Made by a program: the position numbers and the translations under genes
Notes under the pieces: generated by a model
The model's input: the letters and a program-made list of their open reading frames with translations, nothing else
Told to the model about the DNA's origin: nothing
Database searches by the model: none
Part shown: in pieces, positions 46,742 through 56,694 of the stretch
Position numbering within the stretch: the first letter of the stretch is position 1
Layout: each line of letters begins with the position of its first letter
DNA from: Adiantum capillus-veneris
Taxonomy: Eukaryota; Streptophyta; Polypodiopsida; Polypodiales; Pteridaceae
NCBI GenBank assembly: GCA_014529385.2
Contig: CM043958.1
Location: 87,336,525 to 87,400,524, forward strand
Direction of reading: 5' to 3'
DNA: 64,000 nucleotides

Positions 46742-48300
46742 AGAATCATTTTCGTCCTCGAAAACGAACATAGGAAAACGTTTCTTAAGTGCGAAGACAT
46801 TCTCCCATGTAGAACCTTCTTCAGTATATCTAGCCATTTTACCAACACCTGTCGTCTGGCATGATGTCTGGTGCGAAGCTCATGAGAATCCAAAATCTTT
46901 TCGGGCTCATGAGGAATGTGGCAGTTCGATAAGGTCAACTAACACACCTGTGTCAATGACATTATCATTCTGTCTTAGTTGTTTTTGTAAACGGCTAACA
47001 TGAAAAACAGGATGAACTCTTGAGTGCTCTGGGAGAGCTAACTTATAGGCCACTTGACCTATACGTTTGAGAATTGTAAATGGTCCACAATAGCATGGTG
47101 AAAGTTTAGCAACTTTTCTCGTCTTCAGACTTTCTGAATGCTCCGATTCTTTGAGGAAAACCTTGTCTCCTTCTTCAAAAGTAGCAAGACGACGAACTCA
47201 TCTGCGTACTTCTTATATCGATCTTGAGCTTGCTTAACATTCTGTCGAGCAACTCGAAGCGTGTCAAAATGGTCTTGGAGAAAATCCTTCGCTTGTTGTA
47301 TCTTCTCCTTAGCCAACCCCACCGTAACGGATGATCTAGGGTGAAATCCATATAAAAGCATAAATAGACTAAACCCTATAGTCACATGCTTTGATTTATT
47401 ATAAGCAAATTCCAATATAGGTAAGTAGTCTTCCCCATTAGTTTGCTTCTTGCTAACGTACGCTTGTAGCATATCCTCTAGCACTTGATTAACTCTTTTG
47501 GTTTGACCATCTGTTTCTGGATGATCCGCTATACTTAGATTAAGTTTAGTTTCCAACTTTTGGAACACAGCTCTCTAGAAGTGATTATCGAACTTTCGAT
47601 CTCTGTCACTAATGATACTAGCTGGAAGACCGTAGGTTTTATATATATGCTCTATAAATATCCGTCCTAATTTTGGTGTCTTAACTCTAGTCTTAGTGGG
47701 AATGAATTGACCCATCTTTGTGAGACGGTCTGCAATTACCCAAATGGCATCATGGCCACGATTTGTAGTAGGTAGCCCTACTAGAGAATCCATAGAGATA
47801 CTCTCCCACTTACCTTGTGGAATCTCTAAGGGATGTAAAAGGCCACCTACCTTGGCGCTCTGCCTTATTAACTTGGCACTATTGGCAGTTTAGTAGGTAC
47901 TCTTGAACATCATGATGTAAGCCCAGCCAATATAATTGCCGTCGAACTAAGGCATGCGTCTTACAAATACCTGGATGACCAGCACTTGGACTATCATAAC
48001 ACTCAAATAAGATTTGGCACCTAGTGTCTGAGTCCTTTGGCACACATACTCTACCTTTGTGGAGTAAGTAGCCATCATCAATGGAAAAATTCTTCCATCG
48101 CTTAAGCTCTTCCTGAGTAGGGGCGGAGCTCTGTGTGTTGGAGTTTCTATCTGTGCGTGGAAAGACATGTTGATTTGGTTGTTCAAAGACATGTGAGTGT
48201 GAGGGATCCCTTTTTAAAACTGCACTCCACACTTTAGCATATGATTGATCTTGTGCACACTTGCCACGTAACGACTCTAAAAATCCACTCTTTATTTTCG
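46742..48300 (-). pseudogene. E6 integrase with chromodomain, catalytic Glu replaced
   Basis: Order on the minus strand: HHCC-type zinc domain (near 47879-48060; SPSAGHPGICKTHALVRRQLYW), catalytic core (47575-47793; VIADRLTKMGQF, SIISDRD), a TAG at 47575-47577, then HPETDGQTKRVNQVLEDML, a GPY/F module (CYCGPFTILKRIGQVAYKLALP, about 47000-47110) and a chromodomain (EPEKILDSHEL, RRQVLVKWLD, about 46840-46900). Family members have TDGQTE at the third catalytic position; here Lys is encoded at 47497-47499. The first zinc-binding His is also changed. Dead enzyme; chromovirus branch. Confidence 0.88.
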
Positions 48301-49425
48301 TGAAAGCAAGTGAATTAATCTGAGACGTCCAACTTAGTGCATCCGCTACTACATTATATCGCCCCTTGCAATATCGTAGCTTACAATCATAATCTTGAAG
48401 GATTTTGGCCCATCTAGCTTTACGGCCCTTCAAGCCGTTTGAGTAGTAAACCATGTGATACTCTCATGGTCAAAAACTACTTCAAACTCGGCACCATATA
48501 AATAGTGTCGCCACTTTTGTAAAGCGTGAATTATGGCATAGAGCTCTCTCTCATAGACAAAATAATTCTGTTGAGCTCTATCTAACTTTTTTCTTTCAAA
48601 GGCTATAGGTCTCCCCTCCTGGAGAAGTACCACACCAATTGCTTTATCACTAGCATCAGTCTCTACCACAAACGGCTTAAGTGGGTCGACGATTGCTAGG
48701 ATGGGAGTAGTGGCTATAGCTACCTTGAGCTATTCGAAACTGCATTTTTGGGCTTCTTCCTAAGAAAAGGTCTTACCTTTTGCTTTAAGTTGATCCATCA
48801 TAAGAACAGCAATTTTGGCATAATCAGGGATATATTGTCGATAAAATCCAACCATGCTTGGGATGTGGCCATCGAAGAATGGCAGCGACCTTGTCAGTGT
48901 CCATTTTGATGCCAGAATAAGAGATCACATGACCGAGGTAATGTATCTCTGTTTTAAAGAAATCGCACTTTCTTTGCTTAGCATACAGTGCGTGAGCTCG
49001 TAGCTGTTTGAACACTAATTGTAAGTGTTCTATGTGTTCATCTTCAGTCTTACTATAAATGAGAATGTCATCAAGGAAAACCACAACAAATTTTCCAAGA
49101 TAGGGACGTAAGACACTATCCATGATGTTATAAATGTAGCTAGAGCATTGGTTAGACCAAAAGGCATAACCAAAAATTCAAAATGCCCGAACCGTGTTCT
49201 AAAGGCAGTTTTGGAAATATCTTGTAGTAGGATACGCACCTGGTGGTATCCTGAACAAAGATCTATCTTTGTATAGTATCTTGCCCTGTGGAGTTGATCA
49301 AACAACTCATCCACTCGAGGCAGAGGATACTTGTTCTTGATGGTTATCGCATTTAATCCGAATAATCTACGCACATGCGCATAGTACCATCTTTCTTTTT
49401 TACCAATAGAATTGGTGATTCCCAA
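48301..49425 (-). pseudogene. E6 reverse transcriptase and RNase H
   Basis: RT in two overlapping frames: 49030-49425 ([48 protein letters not shown]) and 48824-49123 with the catalytic FLDDILIYS. Then the RNase H start at 48430-48669 (VETDASDKAIGVVLLQ, with the conserved D and SD-type pattern, FVYERELYAIIHAL) and its end near 48350 (YNVVADALS). Frameshifts near 49100 and 48820 and between 48670 and 48820 break the protein. Confidence 0.88.
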
Positions 49426-49429
49426 GGCG

Positions 49430-50300
49430 AAGTCCTAGATCTAATGAAACCACGAGCGAGGTAGTCAACCAACTGACTCTCAACCTCCTTGGCTTCTTTA
49501 GCACTCATTCGATAAGGTGGTTCGGTTTAGTGCCTGGCAAGACATCTATGCCATGCTGCACATCACGTGTAGGGGGCAAACCTGGTGGTAAATCACTTGA
49601 GAACACATCACTATACTCCGTGAGTAAGTGAGTAAAATTGAGAGCACTTTGCTCGTTAGATTTGTTAACACTTTGTTTATCAATAGAATTCATTGCACTT
49701 TGCATACCATTACTAGAATTCACCGCACTTTGCTCTTGCGAATTCACAAGACTTGGAGACAAGCAGTAACACAAAAAGACTTCACCTATTAAATCTGCTT
49801 TTTGCAAATAGAAAGCTCGGTTGTACATATAAGAGGTGCAGATGGTATATTTTTCTCACTAAGCAAAAGCACATGTTTACCATTGGCCATAAAGGATAAG
49901 GAGTTGTGTTCATAACTAGTGTGCAATGTGTTTCCTAAACCATGCAGCCACTCCTGTCCTAAAACTACATCAACACGGTCCATGTTCATAACTTGGAAGT
50001 CAAGGGTCATCGTATGATCTTGAACAATAAGCTCAACCCCTTGAACTACCGTGTCGCATACTTCTTTATCATTCCCAGACATCTACTCCACCACATACTT
50101 GTGAGAGCAGGGAACTGTGTAAGCTTCAATTTCTTCACTAGCTTATAGTTCAAGAAGTTATGAGTTGCACCATCATCCACTAAAATACGAACACGTTGTC
50201 TGTTAATAGTGTCATGCATGCAAATCAAATCATGGGGGCCAAAGGTGGGCTACCACATTGAAGTAGGCACACAACACTTGTGTCTTCCATATGAAGAACC
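49430..50300 (-). pseudogene. E6 protease and linker
   Basis: The active-site loop reads RILVDDGATHNFL (near 50150-50200), with D-D-G where most relatives have D-S-G; the catalytic first Asp is kept. The second half (49789-50082) has LDFQVMNMDRVDVVLGQEWL, the usual closing motif V-V-L-G-x-x-W-L. The linker to RT (49505-49828) ends with [22 protein letters not shown], the conserved lead-in to RT in chromoviruses. The halves are in different frames. Confidence 0.82.
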
Positions 50301-51149
50301 TCTACAACACAATATTTAGGAGATGAATCTAATGTGAGGCATTGCACCGTGTGCATGGCCTTTTATTTGCCTTGCAAAAGAGGACAATCTTTCTTGTTAT
50401 GTTGGTCCGAAAGACATTTAAAACACAAATTGTGTTTCTTTGCACGCTCAAAATCAGCAGTGCTAAGAGACCCACATGGAGTATCTCATGATTGCTTAGG
50501 CTTTTTAGCCTCTTGCGGGAGTTGAGAGCTAGATTGTCTCTTATTCCTCTTGGAACGTGTGGGAGATCTACCTCGCCATTGGCTCTTAGCCACATTGCTC
50601 TTAGCAAAAGTATTCTTAGAGTAGGAAACATTTCCTTTCCTCTCTTGGTCATCATCATATCTTTGGGCATGACTGATGGCTTCTTCCAAAGTTTTTGGAT
50701 GTTGGGTCTTGACATGAAGACGATAGTCTTTGTCAAGACCCCTATTAAAACCCCGTATCTTTTGGAATTCATCTAGACCTTCTAGTTTTAATATGCATTG
50801 CTACCTTCTGCATCTTCTGCAGCACTTGTCTCTTGGATTCCTTGAGTCGTGCGAGCTTGATTCCCTTGAACCGTACCACTTGTGGCTCCTTGAGTCGTCC
50901 GTGAATTCATAAATTTCACAAGTAACTCCGTAAGATTGGTAACATTTGCATTGAGTGCAGAGAAGTTGCTTTCAAGTACGCTTTAGAGATGTTCCAAAGT
51001 CTTGAAAGAAGCCATATCTACAAGCCCATGATCTCCTAGATCATCATCATCATGCATATTAGTGTCAGCAACACCCGTGGTGCCCTGATTTTGATCTACG
51101 TGCTCAAAATCAAAAGTGTGTGTAGGTGGGATATCCTCACTGGCCATGG
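50301..51149 (-). pseudogene. E6 gag with intact zinc knuckle
   Basis: Begins at an ATG near 51149 (MASEDIPPTHTFDFEH) and shows an acidic N-terminus (DDDDLGDHG). A middle basic section is KKPKQS, GRSPTRSKRNKRQ, and the zinc knuckle CFKCLSDQHNKKDC lies near 50380-50430 (C-x2-C-x4-H-x4-C, complete). The main capsid fold is mostly missing: only about 280 codons separate start and knuckle, short for a chromovirus gag, so an internal deletion is likely. Confidence 0.72.
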
Positions 51150-51521
51150 TAAACACACACTAATGTAAAGAGAGAAAAAACGTCAACTTGTACCTTGTGA
51201 AAAAATGTCTTTGTGTTTTGTATGCTCCGTGATTTGCGTTGCATGCGAACCTCGCCTTGCGGAAATTGTAGCGCTTCACGTGTCGTTCGTCGTAAGAACA
51301 CCTTTGTTGCCTCTTCACAAAAACTCGTCGTTTTTGTGAAGGCTTTTGCTCACTTTGAAGCTACCTCCTTGAGGAAAAAAGAATTTTTGGAGGAAAACTT
51401 GCCTTCCTCCAAGAAGTGAGAAGGAAGGGTGAAACTACTTCCTTAAAGTTTGAAGCTTTCCCTTTCCTTCTAGCTTTCCTTTCAACACAAGTATGCTAGC
51501 TTTCCTTGTTACACACAACAA
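51150..51521. other. no gene seen; probably E6 leader
   Basis: Pyrimidine- and purine-rich patches, no recognised primer site or LTR end for E6. Confidence 0.45.
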
Positions 51522-51592
51522 GGGTCAATAGCTTAATGGTAAAGTGTTGGCCTCTTACCCTCATGAGGTGGGTTCAACCCTCCTTCATGCAA
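51522..51592 (+). repeat. tRNA-like segment with Pol III promoter boxes (SINE head or tRNA relic)
   Basis: TAGCTTAATGGT matches the tRNA A box and GGTTCAACCC the B box, about 42 bases apart. An anticodon arm can be drawn (GCCTC...GAGGT) but the loop is 10 rather than 7 bases and the acceptor stem does not close, so it is not an intact tRNA gene. Confidence 0.5.
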
Positions 51593-51611
51593 GGGTTAAG
51601 CGGGCCTTCCT

Positions 51612-51815
51612 TGTCATGCCAAGGGCAAGGCCAGGGGGTCACGGATCTAAGGGGCACGGCCCAAACCTAAGGGCTAGGGCGATCACGGACTACAGCCAGG
51701 CGGTCGGGCTAGACAATGTGAAAAGGGGATCCGTCTAGGGCAAGGGGCTAGGAGCTCGCCTATATAATGGGGGGTTGGGAGGAGGATCCGAGTCGTCTAG
51801 TCCCCTAGTTCTTAT
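51612..51815 (+). mobile_element. possible short LTR
   Basis: Begins TGTCATGCC, is GC-rich, has a TATA box (TATATAAT at 51761-51768) and stops next to a tRNA-Met-like primer site. No second copy was found in the window, and the terminal CA is not evident. Confidence 0.4.
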
Positions 51816-51827
51816 CTTGATATCAGA
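51816..51827 (+). promoter_or_regulatory. primer-binding-site-like sequence, tRNA-Met type
   Basis: TGATATCAGAGC differs by one base from TGGTATCAGAGC. Downstream an ATG at 51849 opens a short frame without recognisable gag. Confidence 0.5.
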
Positions 51828-52750
51828 GCTCAGGGTTGAAGGCAGCCATGGAGAAGGGGGAAAGGGAAGAGGCATGCCTTGCAGGTCTCTCTCTCTCTCT
51901 CTTCCCATGGTAGGATCTTCGATGGAGGCGGGCTCCAACCGATCGTGAGAACATTTGCTTGCACACCCATGGTGGGGTGTCGACCTGCACAAAATTTGGC
52001 ATGGATGAGTTCGATGGGAGTGCTCCTCATGGGCAAAAAATCACGCTACAACTTCGTTAGCAGCCGAAGCCCGAATGGCGTGCTCTCTCCCTCTGTCTTC
52101 TCCTGCGCAAAGCGGCCCGCTGCCATCGCTACTGCAGGGAGTTTTTTTTTCGTTGGCCTTCACACTTGGCCAAGGGCCAAGGACTTTGGGTTCAAATGAT
52201 GAAGAACTCATTCACCCACAACACAGCCGAGTCTCAATGCTTTCAAGCTGGTTGGGAGCAGGGTCTTCAGATTGCACGAGCATCCCTTCAGCAAATTTTC
52301 TTGTGTATTTGATTTGCTGCAGTTTTTTTTTTTTTTTTTTAATTCCACGAACCTACACAGGGCAATGCTTGGTTACAACTACTTCATGCCATCTTAGCAC
52401 CACGACTTTTGACAAGGCATCAACTTGTCAAGGCATGCGAGCAACACGACATCTACCACACTCATTTGGACGGGAAGAAATTAGCATCATGCGGATGGCA
52501 AGCAACAATCGGCACAGCATGTAAGGCTGCTGTGCACGTTTGCCGCACGTGTCGGAGCTAGGGACTTGCCGAGCACCGTGTACGAGCCACGAAGGCTGCA
52601 AGCACACAACTAGCAGGCCTAGCAAGCTCACAGAGAGCAGGGGTGTGTCACTCACCTCCTTGCGCTTTTCGCCGTGAAGGATTCCTCGCCGTGAAGAAGA
52701 GGGAGCCGCCACCGTACTGCGCTCAACCGTCTCGCCGCCGCAGGTGCCGT
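51828..52750. other. no gene seen; T18 run
   Basis: GC-rich sequence with a T18 run at 52323-52340. The 149- and 114-codon frames here are compositionally driven and match nothing I know. Confidence 0.5.
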
Positions 52751-53115
52751 CGCAATGCTCGATCACACACACACTCTCTCCCCCTCTCCCTCAAGCACAC
52801 ACACACACACACACCTGTGAGCACACAATGGAGATGGGGATGGAGATAGGGCAAGAGCACTTCTTCTATTGCACACTGAGAGAATAGGTCAATTTAAGGT
52901 TTAGGTAACTTTTATATGAGCTCGCCCCATTCACATTTGGGCGCCCATGCTTAGCCAACTAACCCTTGCGTGTTCCAGTTAGAGTGCGCCTCTCATCGGC
53001 GATCACTCTACCCTTTTCCTATTGGACCGACAAGCCCGGTGCCCTGACTCTACTAAATAAATAATACGGCGTTCGTCGTAGGCGATAGGGTGTCCGTGAG
53101 CCACGACGGTTAACA
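52751..53115 (-). mobile_element. LTR of a further chromovirus-like element (E7), far end undefined
   Basis: On the minus strand it begins TGTTAACCGTCG directly after a purine tract. A TATA box CATATAAAAG lies at 52909-52918, about 200 bases in. (CA)n runs lie at 52765-52815. The far end is not defined. Confidence 0.6.
52909..52918 (-). promoter_or_regulatory. E7 LTR TATA box
   Basis: The minus strand reads CATATAAAAG within the U3 part of the LTR. Confidence 0.5.
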
Positions 53116-53250
53116 TGCCCCCCTTCCTGATGTAGATTCCGTCCTCGGAAGCTATTGAGTTGAAGCTTGTTATGTCCATGTTGTAGAGCATCTGGATTTG
53201 AATCTGCAAGGCAAAGTCACTGTTTTAGCAAGCGGAATTATATGGCCATA
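53116..53250 (-). pseudogene. E7 polyprotein tail and polypurine tract
   Basis: The minus strand shows SEDGIYIRKGGM running into the tract AGGAAGGGGGGCA at 53116-53128, the usual end of a chromovirus polyprotein next to its 3' LTR. Everything upstream is replaced, probably by the insertion of E5. Confidence 0.5.
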
Positions 53251-54331
53251 AATCATGAGGGGAATGTAAAGTACATGTGGAAATGAGTAAATGCAAGATT
53301 TATGAAATGTTAGACTGCCATTAAGGACAAATAAATCGCACTTTGAGTAAATTAATTAATCAAGAGTTTTGGGCTGATGGGTGAGTCTATCAATTAGTTA
53401 GCTATGACTAAGGTTAAAACAACTACTCTAGTACTAGCTAAGCTAAGAAGATTATCTAAATGCAAGATTCCCTAATTGTGCTTTTCAGCTTTGATTAGCC
53501 AACTAGCTCTCACAACTGCAAACAAAAGCTTGAAATGTTAACTGTAAGCTCGATGGAAGTCTTTTAAATGTCATTCATTTTTTTCTTTTTTTCTTTTTTA
53601 CTTTGGTTCACAATCATTTGATGTGTGTGCTTATTTTGTATGTCCGGGGCTTTTTGCTTCTCAAAGAAAAGCGCCCACACTGGGAACCTCTAGTGCTCTA
53701 GTACCATAGACAATACATGTGAGTGAAGTACCAAATCAAGCTAGGATTTCTCTTCCAGCATTAGATTTTTCATTTGTGGCACTTATGTTTTTTGCTTCCA
53801 TTTCCTTTGTATTCTCACTAGTGTTTTTGTTGTTTAAGTGAGCAAGCTTCTCTATGCCTTAAACATTCCTAAGGTCTCAAACACTCAGATAATTTTATCA
53901 GCTAGGCCTAGTGGTCAAGTAATTGAGTTAACCTAAAGTCACAGTCTCCTAATCTCAAGACTCATCCACAAGATTAAACTCTAGTTCCATCAACTTAAGC
54001 AAAGACAAATTTATACGTCTATAATGGCAGATAACAAACATAACTATTGCACTCAAACAAACCATGAAAAATCATTATTAGCAATTATACATATCCACCA
54101 ACATGAATCATGGAAAGTAGTACACCTGGAGGTATGGAGTTGCTCATTTCGTCGAAGCAGATGTCCTCAGCCATGTGGATGGAAATCCATATAAGTCCTA
54201 CCTAACACATCCAAAAAACAAGCATTATACCTCTAGGATGCATGTCAGTATGAAAAAATTAAAACTCCTAGAAAACAAACTCAAAACACAATCCAGACCC
54301 CTAACCTACCTATCTGTCATCCCTTTTAGAA
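53251..54331 (-). mobile_element. probable 3' part of the E5 LTR, no gene seen
   Basis: AT-rich, non-coding DNA downstream of the 140-codon frame on the E5 strand. By elimination it belongs to the R-U5 part of the E5 3' LTR, but the boundary with E7 is not visible and the 5' LTR lies outside the window. Confidence 0.4.
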
Positions 54332-54754
54332 TCAAGGAAAGAGGATATTATATAAACCGGGTGGCCACCCTAAGGCTAGGCCTCTATCCTCATCATCTAG
54401 ATAAACGAAATCATTTTCCGTGAGGCTATAGTCTTCCTCGGTCTCTATTATTTCTTCTTCATCATCCTCTTGCTCAAGCGTGTTAATCAAGAACCTCGCG
54501 ATGCGTGGATACTCATCTTGTGCAAAACAATAAGCATGTGCCACCGGAGAAACATTCGCTACTAGGTAGGGATCACTAGTTATCCATAGACGTATCAACC
54601 ATTCTAACTCCTCAAAATTTCGCTCACGCGCAAGTCTCTCTACCAAATCCCATTCGCAAGAAAGTACAGGGTAGCAGATGTGAAACACTTGAGAAAAAGA
54701 AAAAGCGTACCTTTCATCAAAAATAGAAGCGCATGCCTCTGGTGAACTAGCCAT
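54332..54754 (-). CDS. 140-codon acidic open frame inside the E5 3' LTR
   Basis: Starts with ATG (MASSPEACASIFDERYAFSF) and runs 140 codons to a TGA. The first 100 residues have the look of a folded, helix-rich protein: WDLVERLARERNFEELEWLI, then RIARFLINTLEQ. After this follows a strongly acidic stretch (EDDEEEIIETEEDY) and a short hydrophobic C-terminus (ALGWPPGLYNILFP). I recognise no family. It lies about 190 bases downstream of a TATA box in the same direction, within what the polypurine tract at 55037-55050 defines as LTR, so it would exist in both LTRs and could be expressed separately. A chance frame is possible, but the composition argues against it. Confidence 0.5.
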   Translation of the reverse strand: MASSPEACASIFDERYAFSFSQVFHICYPVLSCEWDLVERLARERNFEELEWLIRLWITSDPYLVANVSPVAHAYCFAQDEYPRIARFLINTLEQEDDEEEIIETEEDYSLTENDFVYLDDEDRGLALGWPPGLYNILFP

Positions 54755-55036
54755 CTCTGAGAATACAGATAGATTTGGTTAGGTCTTTAAAACATGAGTT
54801 GTTTTTGTGTGCTGCTTGATGTGACATGGTGAATTTAGACTTATGTGTAGGATCTGATAGGGTGCTCTCTCGTTGCTAGTCGCTCTTGCTCTTTTACTCT
54901 TTTTTTTTTAATCTTTTTTTGTTTCTTTGCTAGAACTAGTATAAGGCTTTATATATACATTCCCTAGGATTGGAGATTGAGAGGTTAGGGAGGAAGGTTG
55001 AGAGGGAAGCAAGTGAATGATGGATGTCAGCAAACA
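54755..55036 (-). mobile_element. start of the E5 3' LTR (U3 and leader of the LTR frame)
   Basis: On the element strand it begins TGTTTGCTGACATCC directly after the polypurine tract, followed by a pyrimidine-rich stretch and the TATA box. The first six bases (TGTTTG) are the same as in the E4 LTR. Confidence 0.75.
54947..54957 (-). promoter_or_regulatory. E5 LTR TATA box
   Basis: The minus strand reads TATATATAAAG, about 80-90 bases from the LTR start; U3 is therefore very short. Confidence 0.7.
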
Positions 55037-55050
55037 CTCCCCCCTTCCTT
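55037..55050 (-). promoter_or_regulatory. E5 polypurine tract
   Basis: The element strand reads AAGGAAGGGGGGAG, a near-ideal tract, lying only about eight bases after the stop of the last E5 frame. Confidence 0.9.
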
Positions 55051-55057
55051 GGGTAGA

Positions 55058-56360
55058 TCATACCTTTTGGAATGATGTCGTCACCTTTTGAAACCAATTG
55101 TTCCAAGTTGTTATGGATAAAGGCTTTAACCAACAGTTTTCGATCGCCCTATGTGTTTCATCTAGTTGCAAGGGTGGTAAGGTACTCTTCCATGATTTTA
55201 TTTGCAACATTGTTGTAGATGGTGAACCTACAACGGGAGGTACAAACTCTTTCTTGTTTGTATGGATATGTACAATGGTAGGTGGAGGTTGTGTCGAAGC
55301 TTCTATTTGTGTATAGGAACTACATGAAGAGCAAGAAGCTTCATTTGATTTCCCTGTTTCTGAGCTAGGTGGAACAAATCGTTCTTTCTTTGGTACCCAA
55401 ACTAGCTCTAGAGCGGGTGTGTAACATTCCGTGATTTTTTCCTTTCCACGATTTTCAATTTGTTTTGGAGCCACGGGATTGGGTTTACATGGGCCAGGTG
55501 ACAGGTAAGAGTACAATTTACGTTTGGGCACCCAGATTTGATCATTTCCTTCATAGTATCCTTGGGCTTCCAATAGTCGTTTAGGAATCCAACGCAATGT
55601 TTCTTTATATTTCTTGGAGTGAGTGGGACGTTTCTTACGAGGCTTCCGTTTTTTAGCATCAGCCATGGTCACTAAAGAAGCTTTAGGGACCCACTTATAT
55701 GTTTTCTTTGTTATATTAGGATGGTTCTTGTGTGTCTCAAGCTTTCTTTCAACTACATCAGTTGAAGCTCTAGAGAGTTGGGCGATGGGGATGTATGGTT
55801 CAACCTCCTGGACATGAAATGTCTTGGGTTTTATTTCCTTAGGCAATATCTCAAGGACTATGGCTTGAGTGGTAGGGATAAGAGTTGGTTTTTGCGTTGT
55901 GACACCCCCAGTCCCCCAATCAATAGTCCATTTGGTGGCTATCATCCACGTGCGTCCTAGGTTTATATTACCCTCCATAGTTCCAGTAGGCATGACCAAA
56001 AAGTCTTGAGCTACAACCCCATTGTCATAACTGACAGAAGTGTGCCAGATTCCAAAAACCGTAGTTTTTTTCTTGTTGACACCCTTGACTTGGATAATAC
56101 TCTCAGATAGAGGTGGCTTCCCTAACTGACACCACACCCCATATGATAGCAGATTATATTTAGCACATGTGTCCAATAAGGCGTTATATAGCACTTTTCC
56201 ATAGGCACTATTTAACTCAATAGGGTATCGTAGAGGCGTGTCAGAATCCAACCAATCATCCTCTGTTTCAACGTGGAATACATGTGTAACTCCAAGGTTA
56301 GCCTCTCGCTGGCGTCTTATGCGTTGTTGGCATTCTTTCGCCTCAGCTTGAATGAGCTTG
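55058..56360 (-). CDS. E5 post-integrase domain: protease-like fold (DTC) plus W-P-K repeats
   Basis: The 397-codon frame from the first ATG (56251) is open further upstream to about 56360 without a start (KRYKLIQAEAKECQQRIRR), so it probably continues the integrase polyprotein through a one-base shift in an A run near 56368. Residues 20-112 resemble an aspartic protease: YNALLDTCAKYNLLS at 22-36 (DTC at 27-29 where an active enzyme has D-T/S-G) and the closing motif INLGRTWM at 96-103. After it come W-V/I-P-K motifs at 187-190, 221-224, 240-243 and 285-288, including QGYYEGNDQIWVPK at 230-243. The tail is S/T/P-rich. It is the last frame before the polypurine tract. Function unknown; without the Gly the fold is probably not catalytic and may bind something instead. 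Confidence 0.7.
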
Positions 56361-56694
56361 TATCTTTTTCAATTCTGTTTGAGCCTTGGTTGTCTTTTTC
56401 GTATGGATGGCACGTAGCTCCTCTTGGCTTAAATCCAATGGTTTCAACTCCATCAAGAGTCTCCACACGAATGGTTCCTTGTGGGGTGATGTCACATACT
56501 CTATATGGTCCTTTTCCCGCATATTTCAACTTTTTCTTTTCGTTACGCACTCCATACATAAGGACTTTATCACCAACATTGATATCTTTGTTCTTTAGAT
56601 GATGGTCAAACCATTTCTTCCTCCTATCTTTCTCCACAAGTGCATTCTGCACAGCTAATTTCCTCTCTTCATCTAGCCTTTCAAGGATATATAA
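56317..56694 (-). pseudogene. E5 integrase C-terminal domain (GPY/F module)
   Basis: Continues the integrase frame after the TGA at 56695-56697. It shows LDEERKLAVQNALVEKDRRK, a basic KWFDHHLKN segment, then VLMYGVRNEKKKLKYAGKGPYRV, whose GKGPYRV is the GPY/F module, and GTIRVETLDG. No chromodomain follows, which separates E5 from the chromoviruses E3 and E6 and points to the non-chromovirus branch of plant Ty3/gypsy elements. The frame ends at 56317 and the next domain is one base out of frame. Confidence 0.85.

Noticed and set aside
51522-51592. Functional tRNA gene
   Set aside because: A and B boxes are good but the anticodon loop has 10 bases and the acceptor stem does not pair.
56360-56375. 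Classical minus-one slippery site at the A run between integrase and the last E5 domain
   Set aside because: The run GAAAAAG is not in the X-XXY-YYZ register of the integrase frame; a single-base length change in the A run is simpler.
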